Shown one piece after another: positions 17,218 to 26,784 of a stretch of DNA of 64,000 bases. Origin of the DNA: DATJQF01 sp035505995 (lineage in GTDB: Bacteria; Bacteroidota; Bacteroidia; Bacteroidales; FEN-979); assembly GCA_035505995.1 (NCBI GenBank), contig DATJQF010000230.1, forward strand, positions 1-64,000, given 5' to 3'. The position numbers and the translations under genes were made by a program. Numbering within the stretch: the stretch's first letter is position 1; each line of letters starts with the position of its first letter. The notes under the pieces were generated by a model. The model made no database searches. It was not told where the DNA came from and saw only the letters and a list, made by a program, of their open reading frames with translations.

Positions 17218-18879
17218 TTATTTTTTACCTTCTTTCACTTCTCTTTTCAGCCTGGCCAGGTGACCTCTGCCCAGCGCTTTCACTTCGCAGCCCAGCTTGA
17301 AATATCTTCGGATCTGGGCATCGTTCAGGATGCCGAAAGCGTCGATCACGGCGATCGGGCCGCCGGCCCATTTCACGATCTCATCCGGATCCAGGTTCAG
17401 GTAAGGGGTATGGGGCACGGCAAGGATCAGGGCCTCCACCCCTTTCATCGCTTTTTTCAGGTCCTTCTGGACCACGATGCTTTTCAGCTGTTCCTGGTTC
17501 CTGAAGAAGCGTTTCCAGGAATGGCCCGGGGCGGGATATTCGTCCTGGTCCTCCAGTTCATACCAGTGATCCACATACGGGTCATGCACACTCACCTCGG
17601 CGTTCATCTCCGTCAGTTTGCGGACGACCATTTCGCTTCCGCTGTACCGGGTATCCCCCACATCCTGGCGGTAGCTGGCCCCGCAAAGGAGCACGCGCGC
17701 ACCGGCAATATACCGGCCCATATTGCGCAGGGCATCACGGGTCAGTTCCGATACATGCAGTCCGCGGGTGTCATTGATATCGATGGCCGTTGGAGTAAGC
17801 TGGAAGATCTTGTCGCCATCCTCAAAACCCAGGATATGCTTGTAGGCCCAGTACCCGAGCCCGCCGTCCTTCGGCAGGCAATACCCTCCGATGCCCGGTC
17901 CCGGGAAGATCATGTTGCTGTGTGTCGGCCGCATCCGGATCGCCTGGATTACCTTGATCAGGTCCACCCCGTTGCGTTCGGCAAACAGGCTCCATTCGTT
18001 AAGAAATGCCAGGATGGTGGCACGATATGAATTTTCCACGATCTTGGTGGTTTCCGATTCGATGGGACGGTCCATGACAGTCAACGGGTAATCGCGGGTG
18101 TTCAGTACTTCGTGAAGGAATTTTTCCACCCGCTTGCGGGCTATCTCTTCGCATCCTGAACAAACCCTCCAGAAATCGCGGATGCTGGCCACGTATTGCT
18201 TTCCGGGCATCACGCGCTCGAAGCTGTGTGCCAGCAACGGGGTCTTCCGGAGGCCGCGCTTCTGGAACTCCTTTTTCAGGATCGGCCAGGCGACAAATTC
18301 CGTGGTGCCCGGCGCCACGGTGGTCTCGATCAGGACCAGGCACGACGGGTTGATCTTTTCCCCGATGGTCCGCATCGTTTCTTCCAGGGCTACAATATCG
18401 GCGGATCCGGTCCGCATGTTCCCGAGGTCCTTCTTGGCAAAATCACACTGGACATCCACCACCACGCAATCGGCAAATTTCAGGCAATCGCTGTTGAAGG
18501 TGGCCACCAGGGTTTTTTCTTTCTTCACGCAACGGTCGATCAGGATGTCCACTTCAGGGTCTTCCGCTTTCACCGGTGATTCTCCGCGGTTCACCATCGG
18601 GATCTTCCAGTAACTCCGCGGGCTGGGGCGCTGGCAGCCGATGACCAGCTTGGAATAATTTCCTTTTTTATCCCGGGTATCCGCCACGATCGCCGCCATG
18701 ACTGCGCCAACGAATCCCAGTCCCATCACCACCACGATCTCTTTCTTTTCGCGGCGGGCTTTGGTGACGAGCAATTCAAGCCTTTTCATTTCTTTTTCAT
18801 AATCCGCCTTTTGCGGAAGCGGAAACTTCTCCCCGAAAGGATTTACCGAGTAATTTACCGGATCGTTCTTCGCCATCAT
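17218..18879 (-). CDS. Nucleotide-sugar dehydrogenase of unusual length
   Basis: This 553-residue enzyme of the UDP-glucose/GDP-mannose dehydrogenase family oxidises a sugar nucleotide at C6 to the uronic acid with 2 NAD+. The Rossmann motif is VVVMGLGFVGAVMAA (~50-64). ETTVAPGTTE and the catalytic-cysteine block GPGIGGYCLPKDG are clear, and the C-terminal domain carries LLCGASYRQDVGDTRYSGSE. It is about 110 residues longer than usual, owing to an N-terminal extension of ~45 residues and inserts in the first domain (CQRPSPRSYWKIPMVNRGES). The substrate cannot be read. UDP-GlcNAc would feed the Wbp-type operon at 44.5-49.4 kb. Confidence 0.85.
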   Translation of the reverse strand: MMAKNDPVNYSVNPFGEKFPLPQKADYEKEMKRLELLVTKARREKKEIVVVMGLGFVGAVMAAIVADTRDKKGNYSKLVIGCQRPSPRSYWKIPMVNRGESPVKAEDPEVDILIDRCVKKEKTLVATFNSDCLKFADCVVVDVQCDFAKKDLGNMRTGSADIVALEETMRTIGEKINPSCLVLIETTVAPGTTEFVAWPILKKEFQKRGLRKTPLLAHSFERVMPGKQYVASIRDFWRVCSGCEEIARKRVEKFLHEVLNTRDYPLTVMDRPIESETTKIVENSYRATILAFLNEWSLFAERNGVDLIKVIQAIRMRPTHSNMIFPGPGIGGYCLPKDGGLGYWAYKHILGFEDGDKIFQLTPTAIDINDTRGLHVSELTRDALRNMGRYIAGARVLLCGASYRQDVGDTRYSGSEMVVRKLTEMNAEVSVHDPYVDHWYELEDQDEYPAPGHSWKRFFRNQEQLKSIVVQKDLKKAMKGVEALILAVPHTPYLNLDPDEIVKWAGGPIAVIDAFGILNDAQIRRYFKLGCEVKALGRGHLARLKREVKEGKK

Positions 18880-18914
18880 CGTTATATCAGGTTGTTTTTA
18901 ATGTCAGATATTCT

Positions 18915-21389
18915 TTATCGGATCTGCGCTCCGAGCTGATCGGTGAATGCTTTTGCCAGCTTCTCCATGACGGATTCAATGTCCGCCTCCGTCAGGGTCC
19001 GCGTTTCGTCCTGCAGGATAAAACTTACGGCATAAGACTTCTTCCCCTTGCCGATCCCCTCTCCTTCATAGACATCGAAAAGCCCCACCTTTTTGAGCAG
19101 TTTCTTCTCCCTGGAAAAAGCCAGCGACTCCACCGCGGAAAAGGGTACCTCCCGGTCCAGCAGCAGCGCAAGATCACGTCTCACTTCGGGAAACTTCGGA
19201 AGTTCCCTGATTTCCGGCACCGCCTTCGGAATTCCTTGCAGAATTCTTTCCCACCAAAGGTCGGCATAAAGCACTTCCTGCCTGCAATCGAATCTCTTCA
19301 GCCAGGCGGGAGACACACTCCCGAGGTAAGCCAGGGGTTCCTGCCCTGCCAGCAACGCCAGCCCTTCCCGGATCTCTTCCGATTGATACGGGACTTCGGT
19401 GATCCTGCCGGCAGGGAAACCGGCTTTTTGAAGCAGGGACAGCACCGTCCCCTTCAGATCGAAGAAGCTGACGCTCCGGACCGGGGAGTTCCACGACTCC
19501 GGGGCCGCTCTGCCGGTCATGAAAAGCGCCAGGTGTTTTTCCTCCTGGTATTTTTCCAGGGGATCCTTCACCGGTCTTCCGGAATGGTCTTTCCGGTAGG
19601 TTCTCCCGAACTCATAGAACCGGATATCCTGGATCCTGCGGTTCTGGTTATAGGCGATCGATTCCAGCCCTCCGTACAGCAGGGTCCGGCGCATGACTCC
19701 CAGGTCCCGGCTCAGGGGATTACAGACGGGAACGACCGTATCCATGCCGTAGGAGGCGTTCCCCTCATAATAGGAAGTCCGGGTGAGCGAATTATTATAC
19801 ATCTCGCAGAACCCGTTTGCGCTGAGCCATTCGGAGACATTGTTCCGGACCTTCTCCGGATCCGGCTTCTTTACGTAGGAAAGCGAGGAACGGATCTCTT
19901 CGCTGTAGTCAATGTTATTAAACCCGTAGATCCGGAGGATCTCTTCAATGACATCGGCTTCGCGGGTCACATCCACTTTGTAAGACGGGATTTCCAGCTC
20001 GAACCCGGATTCATTTTCCCTCCGGATGCCTATTCCCAGGTCCTGCAGGATCCCCCGTACCAGATCCCGGTCGATCTTCTGGCCGGCCAGCCGGTCGAAA
20101 TTCTTAAAGGTGAATGCTACCACCCGCGCATCCGCTTTGCCGGGATAAACATCCACGATATCGGAGGATATTTCACCGCCGGCAATTTCCCCGATCATCA
20201 GGGCCGCCCTCATCAGGGCAAATACGGTTATGCCGATATCCGCTCCCCGCTCAAACCGGAAAGAAGCATCGGTCTGGAGATTATGATGCCGGGCCGTCCT
20301 GCGGATCGACGTCGGATTGAAGCAGGCGCTTTCCAGAAAGATGTTTTTGGTCTCGAACGTCACTCCTGACCGTATCCCGCCGAAAACGCCGGCAATACAC
20401 ATCGGTTCCCGGGTATTGCAGATCATCAGGTCGTTCCCGGTCAGGGTCCGCTCCAGTTCATCCAGCGTGACGAACTTCTCTCCCTCTTTCGCTTTCTTTA
20501 TGATGACCGTCTCCCCTTCGATCCGGTCTGCATCAAATGCATGAAGCGGTTGACCCGTTTCGTGCAGGATGAAGTTCGTGAGATCCACGATATTGTTGAT
20601 CGGCCTGAGGCCAATGGAATTCAGCCTGTTCTTCAGCCATTCGGGAGATTCGGCCACCCGGACATGGGTCATCGTCAGCCCCGAATACCGGGGGCAGGCT
20701 TGAGGATCTTCGATGATCACCCCGATCTTCCTTCCGTCGGGACCGGCGCGGAATGCCGTAACATCCGGCATCCGGAGTCCTTCGGGGAGGGATCCCCCGG
20801 TACGTCCCGCTTCGCAGCGCATCGCTGCCGCCAGGTCGCGGGCCGCTCCGATATGGGAGGCGGCATCCGGCCGGTTCGGAGTTAAGCCGACCTCAAAGAT
20901 CATATCCGTTACGATCCGGAAATATTCCTTTGCGGGAGTACCCGGGACTGCACCCGGATCCAGCACCATGATCCCCTCATGCGAATCGCCCAGTCCGAGC
21001 TCATCCTCCGCACAGATCATTCCCTCCGACACCTGTCCGCGGATCTTTGATTTCTTTATGACAAGCTCTTTCCCTTTGAAATGCAGCGTTGTTCCGACCG
21101 TCGCCACAGCCACTTTTTGTCCCGCAGCCACATTCGGAGCTCCGCAAACGACAGGAAGAGGATCTCCCCTGCCGATATTCACGGTGGTCAAAGTCAGGTG
21201 ATCCGAATCGGGGTGCTTTTCGCAGGTAAGCACCTCCCCGATCACGACCCCTTCAAGACCGCCTTCCACCGAGCTCCAGGGTTCCATGGATTCGACTTCC
21301 AGCCCGCAGCCCGTCAGAATGGCAGCCACACCGGCCGGATCCAGGTCGGTACTGACATATTGTTTCAACCAGTTATAGGAGATCTTCAT
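18915..21389 (-). CDS. pheT: Phenylalanyl-tRNA synthetase beta subunit
   Basis: This is the 824-residue beta chain of the (alpha-beta)2 enzyme that charges tRNA-Phe. An N-terminal EMAP/OB tRNA-binding domain (~40-150, VIGEVLTCEKHPDSDHLTL) is followed by the B3/B4 editing domain (SIGLRPINNIVDLTNF), B5, the catalytic-like domain and a C-terminal ferredoxin-like anticodon-binding domain (FPEVRRDLALLLDREV). pheS is not adjacent, as is usual in Bacteroidota. A -7 element sits 22 bases upstream. Confidence 0.97.
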   Translation of the reverse strand: MKISYNWLKQYVSTDLDPAGVAAILTGCGLEVESMEPWSSVEGGLEGVVIGEVLTCEKHPDSDHLTLTTVNIGRGDPLPVVCGAPNVAAGQKVAVATVGTTLHFKGKELVIKKSKIRGQVSEGMICAEDELGLGDSHEGIMVLDPGAVPGTPAKEYFRIVTDMIFEVGLTPNRPDAASHIGAARDLAAAMRCEAGRTGGSLPEGLRMPDVTAFRAGPDGRKIGVIIEDPQACPRYSGLTMTHVRVAESPEWLKNRLNSIGLRPINNIVDLTNFILHETGQPLHAFDADRIEGETVIIKKAKEGEKFVTLDELERTLTGNDLMICNTREPMCIAGVFGGIRSGVTFETKNIFLESACFNPTSIRRTARHHNLQTDASFRFERGADIGITVFALMRAALMIGEIAGGEISSDIVDVYPGKADARVVAFTFKNFDRLAGQKIDRDLVRGILQDLGIGIRRENESGFELEIPSYKVDVTREADVIEEILRIYGFNNIDYSEEIRSSLSYVKKPDPEKVRNNVSEWLSANGFCEMYNNSLTRTSYYEGNASYGMDTVVPVCNPLSRDLGVMRRTLLYGGLESIAYNQNRRIQDIRFYEFGRTYRKDHSGRPVKDPLEKYQEEKHLALFMTGRAAPESWNSPVRSVSFFDLKGTVLSLLQKAGFPAGRITEVPYQSEEIREGLALLAGQEPLAYLGSVSPAWLKRFDCRQEVLYADLWWERILQGIPKAVPEIRELPKFPEVRRDLALLLDREVPFSAVESLAFSREKKLLKKVGLFDVYEGEGIGKGKKSYAVSFILQDETRTLTEADIESVMEKLAKAFTDQLGAQIR

Positions 21390-21411
21390 TCCGGGGTCCC
21401 GTTATATGATG

Positions 21412-21419
21412 CAAAAGTA
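21412..21419 (-). promoter_or_regulatory. Likely -7 promoter element for pheT
   Basis: On the minus strand the octamer TACTTTTG matches TAnnTTTG exactly and lies 22 nt before the pheT ATG. No clear -33 TTTG was found at the expected distance. Confidence 0.4.
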
Positions 21420-21543
21420 TTGAGAATTTCCTAATTCTGAGTCATTACCGGCAGGAAAAACGGACGGATGCGTCCGGGCCGCCGTCATGGATATGGCGCA
21501 GGGGGTGTTATTGATGCTATCTTTGAGGATTCATATCCCGGCG

Positions 21544-22431
21544 ATGCTTCAGGTTTTGAAATACGGTCTTCTGAATGGGGAAGCGGTCCATATCTCAAAG
21601 GTGGACAGGGGATTAAAGTGCAATTGTACCTGTCCCGCATGCGGGCAACCGCTGGTGGCTAAAAAAGGAGCATCCGGAAAGCGGCAGGAGCATTTTGCCC
21701 ATTACCATACGGAACCTTGCCTGCATGCGTATGAGACCTCCCTTCACTTCAGTGCGAAGCAGTTGCTGGAGAAGGAGAAATCCATCGCACTGCCCTACCG
21801 GAAAAAAAGTTTCAATTCGCTTATTCCCGGAAAGCTATTCCAGGAGCTTCCGTTGGGGGAGCATCCCGGTGTGACAGAAACCAGGCTGTATTCCCTGGAT
21901 AACATCCGTTCCGAAAAGAAGCTCCATGAGATTGTCCCGGATATCCGGGCTACGGTGGACGGCAGGGAGGTTCTGATCGAGATCGCGGTGACGCACAAGG
22001 TCAGGCAGCAAAAAGCGGAACAGATCCTGAAGATAGGCATCCCGCTGCTCGAGGTGGATCTGTCGTACCTGGATCATGATGTGGAAGAAGAAGAAATCCG
22101 GGAAGCGCTTCTCGGCACGTCGGCTAATAAAAAATGGATCTTCAACCCGAGGGAGGATCACACGGTTGCGGTGATGAACGGGCACCGTACCGAGCTTCAG
22201 CAATCCGTGCGGGAGCTGGCAACTCCCGTACGTAAGCAGGGAAAGCAGAATAATCCCACCATAAATTGTCCCGACCCCTTGCGATACAGCCACAAATTGG
22301 ATCTTTTCACTTGCCGGCAGTGCATTTACCACCTGACGGAAAATCCGTACCATGTATTCTGCGGGGTGTTGAAATACCCGGAGATCCGGCAACTGATCGA
22401 CCGGAAGAACCGGGAGATCCTAAACGGATAG
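21544..22431 (+). CDS. CoiA-like competence/nuclease family protein
   Basis: This 295-residue protein resembles the CoiA-like family. A cysteine cluster (C26, C28, C30, C33 in CNCTCPACG) is followed by the family motif HFAHYH…C…ET.LH..AK.LL (~50-75). A PD-(D/E)xK-like nuclease core has PD at 132-133 and EIA at 146-148. A second cysteine cluster occurs at the C-terminus (FTCRQCIYH and FCG). CoiA promotes recombination during transformation in streptococci; Bacteroidota members are uncharacterised. Upstream in-frame starts exist at 21487, but MLQVLKYGLLNG fits the family N-terminus best. It stands alone between pheT (divergent) and an unrelated lipoprotein, with no other competence gene nearby. 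Confidence 0.65.
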   Translation: MLQVLKYGLLNGEAVHISKVDRGLKCNCTCPACGQPLVAKKGASGKRQEHFAHYHTEPCLHAYETSLHFSAKQLLEKEKSIALPYRKKSFNSLIPGKLFQELPLGEHPGVTETRLYSLDNIRSEKKLHEIVPDIRATVDGREVLIEIAVTHKVRQQKAEQILKIGIPLLEVDLSYLDHDVEEEEIREALLGTSANKKWIFNPREDHTVAVMNGHRTELQQSVRELATPVRKQGKQNNPTINCPDPLRYSHKLDLFTCRQCIYHLTENPYHVFCGVLKYPEIRQLIDRKNREILNG

Positions 22432-22467
22432 GGCCGCGGGGCCGGGAGGTAAGTGTATGTACCCGGT

Positions 22468-22488
22468 ATCCGCCTGACGGATTTTTTT
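22468..22488 (+). terminator. Probable terminator after the CoiA-like gene
   Basis: A short hairpin ATCCG-cctga-CGGAT (22468-22482) is followed by a run of T to 22488, about 37 nt after the stop codon. The stem is only 5 bp, so it may be weak. Confidence 0.5.
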
Positions 22489-22564
22489 CAATAATCTGAT
22501 CCCATGTACCTCCAATATGATATTTTTGTATTTTTATTTAGTCTATATAAAAACGGAGGTTAAC

Positions 22565-23656
22565 ATGAAAAAACTGGGCACAAAATATACAGGCATTACT
22601 TCCATGGCTGTATTTACAGTCCTGCTCGCAGCAGCGCTGGCCGGATCCGGTTGTAAAAAAAGCAAGACCACCACTCCCATGATCACCACCTATGGTCCAT
22701 CGATGCAGATCGTTTACCTGGTGTCGAATGTGAGTGGTTTCGGTGCCGCCAATATCGACCCCAACCTGGTGGATGCATGGGGCATCGCCATCAGCCCGAA
22801 CGGCAGATTATGGGTTTCATCGGCTCAGAAAGGCCTGACCACGATTTATGATGGAACGGGAGCCACGGTGCTGAACCCGGTGACCGTATCTTCTGCGACA
22901 AGAGGCGCTGCCGGCGCGCCGACCGGGGTGGTATATAACGGCACGACGGACTTTATGATCCCCTCGGCCGGAGCGGCCGCCAAGTTCATCTATGCAGGAG
23001 GCGACGGATCCGTTTCCGGGTGGAGTTCCGGGGATTCCACCGTGGTGGTAGCCACGAAGTCCGGAGCAGTTTATACCGGGATCGCAATGGCCAATGACGG
23101 CACGGGGAATTTTCTCTATCTTGCCAATTATGGGGCAGGCACCATCGATGTCCTCGATTCAAAATTCAATTTCGTCAGCGGGAAGTCATTTTCAGATCCT
23201 TCTATTCCGACAGGTTTTAATCCGTATAATGTCGTGAATATCGGCGGAATGCTCTATGTCGCTTATGCGGCGGTACCCAATGGGCCGTTTGAAATCGGAG
23301 GTGTGAATGGCTATGTGAATATTTTCAATCCGAACGGGACCCTGGTCAAAAGATTTGCCGGCGGTACCAATCTGTTCTCTCCCTGGGGAATAACACCGGC
23401 GCCTGACGCTATGGGTCTTGGTTCGAACATGATCCTCGTGGGCAATTTCCTGGACGGCCATATCAGCGTATACGATGCGGACGGAAATTACAAGGGGCAG
23501 CTGCAGTCGGGGGGTACCATCATTACAATTGACGGTTTATGGGCCTTGACGGAAGCGCCCTCCGGTGCCTCTTCCCTCGACCAAACGGCCATATACTTCG
23601 CGGCCGGGCCGCAATTTGAAACGGAAGGGGCTGTAGGGTATTTTAAGAAACAATAG
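22565..23656 (+). CDS. TIGR03118-like secreted lipoprotein
   Basis: This 363-residue protein has an N-terminal signal peptide ending in the lipobox GSGC (~C27). A repeated beta-rich body follows, with motifs such as NLVDAWGIAISPNGRLWVSS, FLYLANYGAGTIDVLD and NLFSPWGITPAP. These repeats resemble six-bladed propeller (NHL-like) units and match TIGR03118, a family of unknown function. A strong Shine-Dalgarno GGAGG 8 nt before ATG 22565, unusual for this phylum, decides the start. A TATTTTTG box at 22521-22528 could serve as the -7 element. It is probably a surface-exposed lipoprotein. Confidence 0.75.
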   Translation: MKKLGTKYTGITSMAVFTVLLAAALAGSGCKKSKTTTPMITTYGPSMQIVYLVSNVSGFGAANIDPNLVDAWGIAISPNGRLWVSSAQKGLTTIYDGTGATVLNPVTVSSATRGAAGAPTGVVYNGTTDFMIPSAGAAAKFIYAGGDGSVSGWSSGDSTVVVATKSGAVYTGIAMANDGTGNFLYLANYGAGTIDVLDSKFNFVSGKSFSDPSIPTGFNPYNVVNIGGMLYVAYAAVPNGPFEIGGVNGYVNIFNPNGTLVKRFAGGTNLFSPWGITPAPDAMGLGSNMILVGNFLDGHISVYDADGNYKGQLQSGGTIITIDGLWALTEAPSGASSLDQTAIYFAAGPQFETEGAVGYFKKQ

Positions 23657-23695
23657 CCGGGGATCAGGAAAAGCTGACCGGAAAATATTCAACCG

Positions 23696-25801
23696 TCAAC
23701 TGATCAATCCCCAGTTCTGAGCATATCGGGTCATCAGGCGCAGATGATCCGAGAGAACTTTATTTTTATCGTCCTCCAGTTCCGGGTCGTCGCGGATGAT
23801 GTCTGCGGCCACATTCCGGGCATATTTCAATAATTTTTCATCCCGGACAATATCCGCGATTTTCAGGTTCAGCAACCCCGATTGCTGGGTCCCTTCCAGG
23901 TCGCCCGGTCCGCGGAGGCGAAGATCCGTTTCGGCAATCTCAAACCCGTCGGTCGTCCGGACCATGGTCTCCAGGCGTTTTTTAGCATCGTCCGACAGCT
24001 TATGGCCCGACATCAGGATGCAATAGGACTGATCGGAACCTCTGCCCACCCTCCCCCTCAGCTGATGGAGCTGCGAAAGCCCGAACCGCTCTGCATTTTC
24101 AATGACCATCACCGATGCATTCGGGATATCCACGCCAACCTCGATCACCGTCGTCGCCACCAGGATATCGGTTTCCCCGGACTGGAACCGCTGCATTTCC
24201 CCGTCTTTCTCCTGCGGCTTCATTTGTCCGTGGACCATGCTGACCCTGAACTCCGGGGCAGGGAAAACGGACCGGATCATCTCGTAGCCTTCCGCCAGGT
24301 TCTTCAGATCCAGCGTCTCGGATTCCTGGATCAGGGGATAGACCATATAAACCTGCTTCCCTTTCCGGATCTGCTTTCGCAGGAAGCCGAACACTTCCGG
24401 CCGTTTCGATTCGAAGACATGCCGGGTGATGATGGATTTCCTGCCGGGCGGCAGCTCATCGATCACGGAGGTATCCAGGTCGCCGTAAAGGGTCATTGCC
24501 AGGGTCCGCGGGATCGGCGTGGCGGTCATCACCAGCACATGCGGCGGGATCTCGTTCTTTTCCCAGAGCCGGGCCCGCTGGGCCACCCCGAAGCGGTGCT
24601 GCTCGTCGATCACCACCAGTCCCAGGTTCCGGAACTTTACTCTCTCTTCGAGCAGGGCATGGGTTCCGATCAGGATGGGGATCACCCCTTCTTCCAGGCC
24701 TTCCAGGATCTCTTTACGGGCAGCAGGACGGGTGGAACCGGTAAGCAGGGAGCACCTTAGCCCGAGGCCCGAGATCATGCCGGATATCGTCTGGAAATGC
24801 TGGGCGGCCAGTATTTCGGTGGGGGCCATCAGGCAGGACTGGTATCCGTTATCCAGTGCGATCAGCATGGTCATCAGGGCGACCAGGGTCTTGCCGCTTC
24901 CCACATCCCCCTGGAGCAGCCGGTTCATCTGTTTCCCCGACCGCAGGTCACCGCGGATCTCCCGGATCACTTTCTTCTGTGCCCCCGTCAGCTCGAAGGT
25001 AAGGTAACGGCTGTAAAAATCATTCAGGTTCTTCCCGACGACCGGGAAAGGATGTCCGGACTGCTTGTGCGTCCGGAAGAATTTCTGCTTCAGCAGCCGG
25101 AGCTGGATGTAAAAGAGCTCTTCAAATTTCAGGCGGTTTTCCGCTTTTTTCAGGATCTCATGGCCGGCAGGAAAATGGATATTCCGGAAAGCGGTATTCC
25201 GGTCGATCAGCTTAAGCCCGCTGAGGATCTCCTTCGTGAGGTTTTCCGGGACAAAGAATCTTTCCGAAGAGATCAGGGTCTTCATCAGCTTGGAGATGCC
25301 CCGGCTGTCGAGCCCTTTGGATTTCAGTTTCTCCGTCGAGCCATAATACGGCCGGATCGAGTCGGCCACCGCCCCCGGAAGCGCCGAAGGGATCTCCAGT
25401 TCCGGGTGGGGCAGATTCAGCCGTCCGTTGAACCAGGAGGGTTTCCCGAAGACCAGGTATTCGATTCCCGGCGTCAGCTTATCCAGGATCCATTGTTGCC
25501 CCCGGAACCAAACCAGGTCGATCTCCCCCGATTCGTCGGCCACGGTGGCAATGATCCTCCTGGCACGGGGAGGGCCGGCAGTCTGCACCCTGGTGATCTT
25601 TCCCCTGATCTGGACATAGGCCGTATCATCCCTGACCTCCCCGATGCTGAAGATCCGGGTCCGGTCGATGTAGCGAAAGGGGAAAAAGGAAAGAAACTCC
25701 CCGAAGGTGAATACCTGCAATTCCTTCCTGAGCATCTCCGCCCGGGCGGGACCGACGCCTTTAAGGTATTCGATAGGAGTTTCCAGGAAGGTTCCCTGCA
25801 T
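23696..25801 (-). CDS. recG: ATP-dependent DNA helicase RecG
   Basis: RecG remodels stalled replication forks and branch-migrates Holliday junctions. The N-terminal wedge domain starts FLETPIEYLKGVGPARAEML. Walker A is LLQGDVGSGKTLVAL, the DEQH box is VVIDEQHRFGV, and TATPIPRTLAM and QLRGRVGRG are helicase motifs III and VI. The length of 701 residues is standard. ATG 25801 (MQGTFLETP) is chosen; ATG 25825 adds eight unconserved residues. It follows the terminator of the T9SS operon. Confidence 0.96.
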   Translation of the reverse strand: MQGTFLETPIEYLKGVGPARAEMLRKELQVFTFGEFLSFFPFRYIDRTRIFSIGEVRDDTAYVQIRGKITRVQTAGPPRARRIIATVADESGEIDLVWFRGQQWILDKLTPGIEYLVFGKPSWFNGRLNLPHPELEIPSALPGAVADSIRPYYGSTEKLKSKGLDSRGISKLMKTLISSERFFVPENLTKEILSGLKLIDRNTAFRNIHFPAGHEILKKAENRLKFEELFYIQLRLLKQKFFRTHKQSGHPFPVVGKNLNDFYSRYLTFELTGAQKKVIREIRGDLRSGKQMNRLLQGDVGSGKTLVALMTMLIALDNGYQSCLMAPTEILAAQHFQTISGMISGLGLRCSLLTGSTRPAARKEILEGLEEGVIPILIGTHALLEERVKFRNLGLVVIDEQHRFGVAQRARLWEKNEIPPHVLVMTATPIPRTLAMTLYGDLDTSVIDELPPGRKSIITRHVFESKRPEVFGFLRKQIRKGKQVYMVYPLIQESETLDLKNLAEGYEMIRSVFPAPEFRVSMVHGQMKPQEKDGEMQRFQSGETDILVATTVIEVGVDIPNASVMVIENAERFGLSQLHQLRGRVGRGSDQSYCILMSGHKLSDDAKKRLETMVRTTDGFEIAETDLRLRGPGDLEGTQQSGLLNLKIADIVRDEKLLKYARNVAADIIRDDPELEDDKNKVLSDHLRLMTRYAQNWGLIS

Positions 25802-25854
25802 GCCGTTGTATGCTGGTATGGACAAATTTATGGATTTTTGCCTGTCCCGGATTC

Positions 25855-25885
25855 AAAAAAAAACTCTCCGCGGGGGAGAGTTTTT
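25855..25885 (-). terminator. Intrinsic terminator of the T9SS operon
   Basis: AAACTCTCC (25861-25869) pairs with GGAGAGTTT (25875-25883) around a GC-rich loop. On the minus strand nine T residues follow. It begins about 25 nt after the gldN stop and separates the operon from recG. The A/T flanks on both sides could let it work in either direction. Confidence 0.9.
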
Positions 25886-25908
25886 CAAGCTTTTATAAAG
25901 AGCGCAGC

Positions 25909-26760
25909 TTAGTATTCCCAGAGATTCTGCTCGAAGGAGTGCAGGCTTTCCTTGGCCCGTTCCGATTCCAGCATGGCATCCACGCCCAGGGCATATTCAT
26001 TGATCTGCCGGTCGTAGACGTTCTCTTCTTTATAGATATAGCTGTTGAACATCCTTTTCATAAAGACATCGTCATACGACAACCTGCCGGCCGATCCGTT
26101 CTTGAGGTTGAACTGCTCGCATTTCGCCAGGATGGGCCTGCATTCGGGGAAATAAACCCAGAAGAGAGGCTCGGTTGCACGGAATTCTCCTTTTTCGTCA
26201 AAATTATCCTTAACAGGACAGATGCCTAAAATTCGGACCTCGACAACTGAACGTTGTTTATCGAATACCCAATCTTCCTTTAGACGAAGATATTTCACAT
26301 CTGAGGCATAAAAAGGTTTGGTAATGACCGTATCAAATTCTTCATCCGAATCAGGACGTTTCAGTGTTACTTTCTGAGGCGTTTCAAGCTTATCCATCAA
26401 TTCCTTATAGGTAATCGGGTAAAGGAATTGATCAGAAGTCGGAGAATACGCCGTAATAGTCCCTTCTTTCATGGCATCGAGAATAATCTGCACGAAGCTT
26501 TTCCATCCATTCTGCGGCTGCACCGGGTAATAGAACGGCTGGTTGATCTTTTCCCGCATATCAATGGTTCTCCAGATTCTCCTGGACCAGACGATATCCG
26601 CTTCCCGGAGAGGGACGTAAGGGATCGGCTCCATCTGCACGATGGCTTGCTTATCATAAATGCCGTCCCTCGGAGGGCCTTCAAGAACCTGCGCTGAGGT
26701 GTTCAGTTTTACCCCCGTGATGAGCAGGGAGACTAAAACCAGAAAAAGAGCTTTTTTCAT
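25909..26760 (-). CDS. gldN: Type IX secretion/gliding protein GldN (PorN)
   Basis: GldN/PorN is a periplasmic protein that forms a ring complex with the lipoprotein GldK/PorK beneath the outer membrane. The 283-residue protein has a signal peptide (MKKALFLVLVSLLITGVKLNTSAQ). Family motifs are PYVPLREADIVWSRRIWRTIDMREKINQPFYYP (first half diagnostic) and LGICPVKDNFDEKGEFRATEPLFWVYFPE. It is the last gene of the operon, 24 bases after gldM and just before a strong terminator. Confidence 0.92.
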   Translation of the reverse strand: MKKALFLVLVSLLITGVKLNTSAQVLEGPPRDGIYDKQAIVQMEPIPYVPLREADIVWSRRIWRTIDMREKINQPFYYPVQPQNGWKSFVQIILDAMKEGTITAYSPTSDQFLYPITYKELMDKLETPQKVTLKRPDSDEEFDTVITKPFYASDVKYLRLKEDWVFDKQRSVVEVRILGICPVKDNFDEKGEFRATEPLFWVYFPECRPILAKCEQFNLKNGSAGRLSYDDVFMKRMFNSYIYKEENVYDRQINEYALGVDAMLESERAKESLHSFEQNLWEY

Positions 26761-26784
26761 ATTACCTCCTGATAGCTATGATGC

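Noticed and set aside
16129..18030. 633-codon open frame on the plus strand opposite the sigma-54 activator and dehydrogenase
   Set aside because: It is a shadow of two well-supported genes, with histidine/arginine-rich low-information sequence and no recognisable domain.
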